Assembly: GCA_003991915.1 (NCBI GenBank)
Contig: RQTK01000903.1
Coordinates: 19,791-83,790, forward strand
Source: Elysia chlorotica
Lineage: Eukaryota > Mollusca > Gastropoda > Plakobranchidae
DNA length: 64,000 nucleotides
Direction of reading: 5' to 3'
The notes beneath the pieces were generated by a model that saw nothing but the letters and a program-made list of their open reading frames with translations, was not told where the DNA came from and did not search any database. Below, in pieces: positions 22,991-64,000 of this stretch. Numbering within the stretch: the first letter of the stretch is position 1; every line of letters begins with the position of its first letter. The translations under genes were made by a program, and so were the position numbers.

Positions 22991-23340
22991 AGAAGAATAC
23001 GCACAACTTAGCAACTGAGGGACACAATAAATGAAACACAACTAGAAATTATAGAGAAAATACATGCAAACGTTTCGCCTTTAATGGCTTCGTCAATAAT
23101 AAAAACAAAAGTGGAGAAAACAGTCTATTAAAAGCGTATGACTACATAGTACATGAAGTAACAAGGGGTGAGAAAGGGAGAGGAGGGGGGAGGGGAGAGT
23201 TTAAGTGGTCGGGTTTGTGAGGTAATACTATAGCGTCCTGCGCGATGCGCAGCCTATGTGAGCGAATGTGCGAAGGGGGGATGCTTATAGATAGGGGAAA
23301 GGACAGGGGGATTTGTGCTCTTGGTCGGTCGAAATGCTAA
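22990..23340 (-). mobile_element. Possible retroelement 3' end (Penelope-like?)
   Basis: On the minus strand, gacgaagccattaaaggcga followed by aacgtttgc resembles the motif found near the 3' ends of some Penelope-like elements. No RT or endonuclease domain is visible, so this is weak. Confidence 0.3.
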
Positions 23341-23706
23341 ACGTGTGTGGCCAAAAATGAATGCATTCTGTTGACCTTTTTTTTTTTCCTCTCATGCATT
23401 ATTCGACAGTTTCCAATATGGCCTTTGGACTCTACCCTTGGTATCAAAGGACTACTCTCGTGCTCGCTAGTCGTTATGTCAAGAAAAAAGAAGATAAGAA
23501 AGGGCCAAATGTGATCTTGAAACATCATTGATTCAATAAGTTTTTATCTTTCCTGAAAACTCGCTTGGTTGTTTTTTTCTATGTAAGATAAGGTGTCTCG
23601 TTGGTAGAGCTGCAGATACGCAGTACCTTGGCCTATCTTTTCAGGAAGGTCGCTGTGATCTGTGTATAGCTGTCATCGACATCGATGTCTGTGTGTGAAG
23701 AGGACT

Positions 23707-24002
23707 TGTACCCTCTATGCAGAGTAGACCTACCGATTGAAATAGTGGGTGTACCCTCAATGCAGAGTAGACCTACCGATTGAAGTAGTGGGTGTACCCT
23801 CCATGCAGAGTAGACCTACCGATTGAAATAGTGGGTGTACCCTCAATGCAGAGTAGACCTACCGATTGAAATAGTGGGTGTACCCTCAATGCAGAGTAGA
23901 CCTACCGATTGAAATAGTGGGTGTACCCTCAATGCAGAGTAGACCTACCGATTGAAGTAGTGGGTGTACCCTCCATGCAGAGTAGACCTACCGATTGAAA
24001 TA
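23707..24002. repeat. 43-bp minisatellite, left of gap
   Basis: Seven copies of a 43-bp unit with gtaccctcaatgcagagtag and acctaccgattgaa, running into the assembly gap. Confidence 0.97.
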
Positions 24003-24689
24003 NNNNNNNNNNNNNNNNNNNNNNNNNNNNNNNNNNNNNNNNNNNNNNNNNNNNNNNNNNNNNNNNNNNNNNNNNNNNNNNNNNNNNNNNNNNNNNNNNN
24101 NNNNNNNNNNNNNNNNNNNNNNNNNNNNNNNNNNNNNNNNNNNNNNNNNNNNNNNNNNNNNNNNNNNNNNNNNNNNNNNNNNNNNNNNNNNNNNNNNNNN
24201 NNNNNNNNNNNNNNNNNNNNNNNNNNNNNNNNNNNNNNNNNNNNNNNNNNNNNNNNNNNNNNNNNNNNNNNNNNNNNNNNNNNNNNNNNNNNNNNNNNNN
24301 NNNNNNNNNNNNNNNNNNNNNNNNNNNNNNNNNNNNNNNNNNNNNNNNNNNNNNNNNNNNNNNNNNNNNNNNNNNNNNNNNNNNNNNNNNNNNNNNNNNN
24401 NNNNNNNNNNNNNNNNNNNNNNNNNNNNNNNNNNNNNNNNNNNNNNNNNNNNNNNNNNNNNNNNNNNNNNNNNNNNNNNNNNNNNNNNNNNNNNNNNNNN
24501 NNNNNNNNNNNNNNNNNNNNNNNNNNNNNNNNNNNNNNNNNNNNNNNNNNNNNNNNNNNNNNNNNNNNNNNNNNNNNNNNNNNNNNNNNNNNNNNNNNNN
24601 NNNNNNNNNNNNNNNNNNNNNNNNNNNNNNNNNNNNNNNNNNNNNNNNNNNNNNNNNNNNNNNNNNNNNNNNNNNNNNNNNNNNNNNNN
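24003..24689. other. Assembly gap (687 N)
   Basis: Unknown bases. The same minisatellite flanks it in opposite orientations. Confidence 1.
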
Positions 24690-24880
24690 AGGGTACACCC
24701 ACTATTTCAATCGGTAGGTCTACTCTGCATTGAGGGTACACCCACTATTTCAATCGGTAGGTCTACTCTGCATGGAGGGTACACCCACTATTTCAATCGG
24801 TAGGTCTACTCTGCATTGAGGGTACACCCACTATTTCAATCGGTAGGTCTACTCTGCAAGGAGGGTACACCCACTATTTC
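24690..24880. repeat. 43-bp minisatellite, right of gap, inverted
   Basis: About 4.5 copies of the reverse complement of the 23707-24002 unit (agggtacacccactatttca, then atcggtaggtctactctgca). Confidence 0.97.
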
Positions 24881-25320
24881 ACCGCCACCCATCATGGGAC
24901 AAGAGGTAGAAAGGGTGACAAGAATCCTGTCCGGTAAACGGCCACCCATCATAAGACAAACCGCCACCCATCATGAGACAAACCGCCACCCATCATAAGA
25001 CAAACCGCCACCCATCATGGGACAAGAGGTAGAAAGGGTGACAAGAATCATGTCCGGCAAACCCCCACCCATCATGGGACAAACCGCCACCCATCATGAG
25101 ACAAGAGGTAGAAGTGGTGACAAGAATCCTGTACGACAAACCGCCACCCATCATAAGACAAACCGCCACCCATCATGAGACAAACCCCCACCCATCATGA
25201 GACAAACCCCCACCCATCATGGGACAAACCGCCACCCATCATGAGACAAACCCCCACCCATCATAAGACAAACCCCCACCCATCATAAGACAAACCAAAC
25301 CCCCACCCATCATGGGACAA
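24881..25320. repeat. 22-bp minisatellite with longer interspersed units
   Basis: Many copies of cgccacccatcatgagacaa; three are followed by an extra segment with gaggtagaaagggtgacaag. Confidence 0.93.
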
Positions 25321-26257
25321 ATCGCGAATAACCAGGGACCGACAACATCCCAGCAGAGTTCACGAAGCATGGTGGGAAAGAAGTGGTTACATTGGTGGCA
25401 AGTCTGTGCCAAAAGACCTGGGAAGATTGAAAGAAACCTCGTGTAATACCTCCCTACAAGAAACGTTGCAACCGACAGTGCCAAAACTTCCAGATAAAAG
25501 CTTTATTAGCCACTTAAGCAAGTTAAAGCAAAAAAAATAAAAAAATAAAAGAAATCGAAGAAAATTTGGCTGACGCACAATCAGGGTTCAGGTTTGGCCG
25601 AAGCAAAGTTGAACAAATTTTCATCTGACGCGCCATCATGGAATAACTACCCCAGCACACACACAAAAATACACACAAAATAAGAAAACAATAACTCTTC
25701 TACAATTGTAAAATATACTTCAAAAAGGCTCTGATAGAGTATTGCACATCTCTAAGGAAGTCGCTCTAAAGTTTGGCCAATAGCACAGTACTCATGAATA
25801 ACAACACTAGCGATTCATTCAAGACACAGGTCTTGTTCAACGTGTACTTAGAAATACTATGAGAGAGACATTACAGAACTTCAAGTTGTAAATCTCCACA
25901 GGGGGGCAAGTAAAGATTCGGTGGTAGTGGGAGCAAGCAACATGGAACTGCAAGATTTTATATACTTAGAGACTGTCAAACAGTGCACGAGCCAGCAGCG
26001 AAAAGGGTGAAGTGTGGGCCAACAGTAACAAGAACAGCATTGCACACTGAGGAGGCAACGTCTTTCAAATAACTTGGGTTAAACTCCCTAACTACAGATG
26101 GACGTTCCACCGTAGATCGCCATCGCAGCAGCCAGCATGTCACAACTAAACAATTATACCTGGGTCAGCAAAGGGTTGGCTTCTGTACAAAGTTAAAAGC
26201 ATTCTGATCTCTAGTCCTATCCGCTGCCCGTTGCAAAATTTACTGACCCCCCAAAAA

Positions 26258-26304
26258 AAAAAAAAAAAAAAAAAATCCACACACACACACACAAACACAC
26301 AAAC
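26258..26304. repeat. A run and (CA)n
   Basis: ccccc then about 21 A, followed by an ACAC tract. Confidence 0.9.
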
Positions 26305-26461
26305 AGTCTAATACGGACTTTCGAGAGCACGGACTACAGACGCAGTGGACGGATTTTCTGAAAGGAACGAAAGACAAACGCATTTTGTGAGAAGAGAGAC
26401 AAAAACGCAGGTAGGCCTTCAGGAAAAGAAGAAAATGTGCGTGGTTAGGCCACATCAGAGG

Positions 26462-26720
26462 GGGGCGCGGTGGTCCAGGGTAGAACATCGGCTTCCGACG
26501 CAAAAGGTCCCGAGTTCGAATCCTGGCTGTTGCGTTTCCTACTGGTTGGGTCGGTGTCAGTATAATGTGACTGGCTGAGACAGGAGTCATGGTATCCCCA
26601 TCCTCTCTCGTGTGTGGCAGCACATATAATTGCCAGACGCCAGTCTTCGAGCCCGTCCACAATATAGCCCTCATACTCATAGTGCTGATGTTGGACGTTA
26701 AACCAACTCAACATCAACTA
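26462..26720 (+). mobile_element. tRNA-derived SINE, nearly complete
   Basis: The head has a pol III A box (tggtccaggg) and B box (gagttcgaatcc) about 45 bp apart, in a tRNA-like head (gggcgcggtggtccagggta...). A conserved body follows (ttgggtcggtgtcagtataa, ccgtccacaatatagcc) and a tail gttaaaccaactcaacatca. Partial copies recur at 10365, 11436, 26745, 58300 and 58775. Confidence 0.85.
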
Positions 26721-26744
26721 CAACTACCCCCTGCTCGTTAGCCC

Positions 26745-26850
26745 ATAGGACTCATAAAATTGTCAGACGTCGGTATTAGGGCCCATCCACAATATAGCCT
26801 ATATAGTGCTGCTGTTGGGCGTTAATCCAACCCAATTAACCCAACCAGGC
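26745..26850 (+). mobile_element. SINE 3' fragment
   Basis: ttgtcagacgtcggtatta, ccatccacaatatagcctat and gttgggcgttaatccaaccc repeat the 3' end of the adjacent SINE. Confidence 0.75.
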
Positions 26851-27143
26851 CACATCAGTCGTCCCGACAGTCTGACAAAAAGACCGTAATGCACTATGCA
26901 GGGTACTCCAGAAGAGGGAGGAGGGGGGGGGCGCAAAGTGATGCGCTCCTTGGTCATTTCAATCTTCCTGTACGCGGGTGAGACGTGAGTAACGTGGAAA
27001 CACAGTGATGTCGCACCATCTCGCCCAAGCTTCCCTTTTTGGGAGCGAGAATTTATTTCATATGAAAAGTGTTACAGTAAACAGAGTAGAGGCCAAAAAA
27101 CAGGCCGCCTCTTTTGTCGCCTCGCCTCATGGTGCTAGATCTA

Positions 27144-27146
27144 AGC

Positions 27147-27220
<74 letters not shown>

Positions 27221-27222
27221 CT
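27144..27222. repeat. (CAA)n microsatellite
   Basis: About 26 uninterrupted CAA units. Gives poly-Gln, poly-Asn or poly-Leu in open frames, none of them a gene. Confidence 0.97.
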
Positions 27223-28195
27223 CGCTCAGCGTTGGGTTCAGGTTCGGATTTCCAGTTGGTACTGTGCGTTTTGCGTCTGAGACAGCCCCCCGAACATGAC
27301 CGCAACTATGTCGACGCAGATAGAAACACACACGCACACACAGACAGGTCCTAGGTTCGAATCTTTGCCTCTTCTCTGCCGTTGTTTTGGTAAAGACACT
27401 GCACATAAATTTCGTAATGATGTGATTACCTAGCTGTAGGCCGAGGCAGAGGGAAGGTGCGACCATCACTCTGTATCTACCAACTCGCCCTTTTTTCCGC
27501 GCAGTTTTATGTCGCCGGTTTGTAGGGAAGGTGCGATCACCACTGTGTTTCCACCTTTATATAGAAAGATACAAGCTACAGAAATGAGATGGCTTCGATT
27601 CGAAGACTTTTGTGCATCTCCTACATAGATCATGTTTCAAATGATGAAGTGAGAAACAGTATTAGGCATGTTATTGGGCCCTATGAAGATCTTCTTAGTA
27701 ATGTGAGAAAACACGTTGAGATGGTGTGGGCACATAGCAAGATCAACAGGACTTGCAAAGATGATCCTACATCGCACGGTCCGCGAAGGGAGAAGGAAAG
27801 ACAGGCAGAGAAAAGAGATGGGAAGACATGTCAGACTTGGCATGTTGAAAGTTGGATGAAGCACTTCGAAAGGCTCAACAGAGACGGGTAGAGAATAGTG
27901 GTTGTCCGATCATCATTGGTGCTCCGGCAGTCTTCTAGACAAAGGGATTAGTAAGTAAGTAAGTAAGTAAATGATTTACACCCACTTAGCGAAATGAACC
28001 CTACACACCCACCCATCCCTCCTACCACGCACACTCCGCAGAAATAAATTACTTCAGTTCACCCATCCGTTTAGCTCACCCTAATACCCAAACGTACCTC
28101 CACTGCTCCTCTCTTTTTGATACCCCTTGTTACTGTGCACATTCCCGTCTAATATGCATCTCCATTACATGTATCCGTCGGATGAGCCAGTAAAG

Positions 28196-28579
<384 letters not shown>

Positions 28580-28846
28580 ATTATTTATAGCAGGTTATTT
28601 ATAGGGGAATCTCTTTGTAGCAGTAGTAAGAACAATGCCGAAAACCTCTTTCACAACCGCTAGGCCTATCATAATGATCTATAACTAGGCCTAGTCCCAG
28701 AAATCCAGACTTCATTCCTACTTTCAGTTTCTTTTTCTTGGAGTTAGATCTAGGCCTACGGCAGACGGGATCGGCTAAGAAGATTTGGTTCAAATAAAGC
28801 TGTGGATGACTTAAATAGGCATACAGATTTGTTTCCAATATTTTAA
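28580..28846 (+). promoter_or_regulatory. NCBP1 promoter / 5' UTR region
   Basis: Region directly before the start codon. No TATA box at a convincing place. The transcription start cannot be fixed from sequence; the call rests on position only. Confidence 0.4.

Positions 28847-64000
<35,154 letters not shown>

Larger units (their letters stand above)
25325..27950 (+). mobile_element. Broken RTE-type LINE with nested SINEs
   Basis: Ordered pieces of an RTE/BovB-like polyprotein in different frames: DNIPAEFTKHGGKEVVTLVA (25346), EENLADAQSGFRFGRSKVEQ (about 25557), LQDFIYLE (about 25950), then a GHISRRPDSLTK-like piece (about 26850), and a tail with RRLLCISYIDHVSNDEVRNS and IGPYEDLL (27598-27700) followed by basic KR-rich residues and a (GTAA)n end at 27951. 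Many stops and indels: inactive. A SINE and a CAA tract interrupt it. Confidence 0.78.

Noticed and set aside
22587..23039. Poly-His, poly-Ser, poly-Ile frames
   Set aside because: Translation of trinucleotide microsatellites in every frame.
23929..24803. Frames of 236-279 codons
   Set aside because: They run through the N gap; no real sequence supports them.
24881..25320. CRISPR-like regular short repeat
   Set aside because: No variable spacers of constant length; eukaryotic minisatellite.
26462..26533. tRNA gene
   Set aside because: Has A and B boxes but the folded stems do not hold together, and the sequence continues into a SINE body repeated elsewhere in the window.
27340..27460. Second tRNA-like B box (aggttcgaatctttgcc)
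   Set aside because: No convincing A box or second copy in the window, so no SINE family claimed.

Overview
This is an intron-rich, AT-rich animal genomic window dominated by minisatellites. It contains no bacterial-type genes. Two conserved eukaryotic genes can be assembled exon by exon from protein similarity, splice sites and codon phase. The decayed CR1/L2-, RTE- and I-type LINEs, the tRNA-headed SINE family and the many interspersed AGATCT/TCTAGA palindromes suggest a marine invertebrate, possibly a gastropod mollusc. That species guess is inference only.

Left part (about 0.4-20.5 kb, minus strand): a cytosolic purine 5'-nucleotidase gene (NT5C2 family). Start codon at 20464; eleven consecutive in-phase exons run down to 5670 and encode residues 1-303, including the HAD motifs DMDYT, TNS and VDAKKP. 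The next exon (2667-2733) is also in phase but lies on the PLUS strand, and a further exon (380-440) is again on the minus strand. One exon is therefore inverted relative to its gene, and the exons for the GDxxxxD region between them were not found.

Middle (20.5-28.8 kb): intergenic. It holds microsatellites, a 687-base assembly gap (24003-24689) flanked by the same 43-bp array in opposite orientations, a 22-bp array, SINE copies and a broken RTE-type LINE.

Right part (28.8-64 kb, plus strand): NCBP1/CBP80, the large subunit of the nuclear cap-binding complex. Twenty exons run from ATG 28847 to 62317, and the gene continues past the window. Two internal segments of the expected protein are missing, both next to minisatellites. 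One exon has a second intact but out-of-place copy, another has two truncated copies, and two introns use GC donors.

The most striking feature is shared by both genes. Many minisatellites start exactly at exon-intron boundaries, and several have units that contain the last bases of the exon plus its splice donor, so a 5' splice site is repeated from 3 to about 30 times. Several arrays also flip orientation and form long inverted repeats. Whether this is biology (exon-edge tandem duplication, splice-site decoys, intronic hairpins) or partly assembly error cannot be decided from the sequence alone, but the exon-derived units are directly visible.
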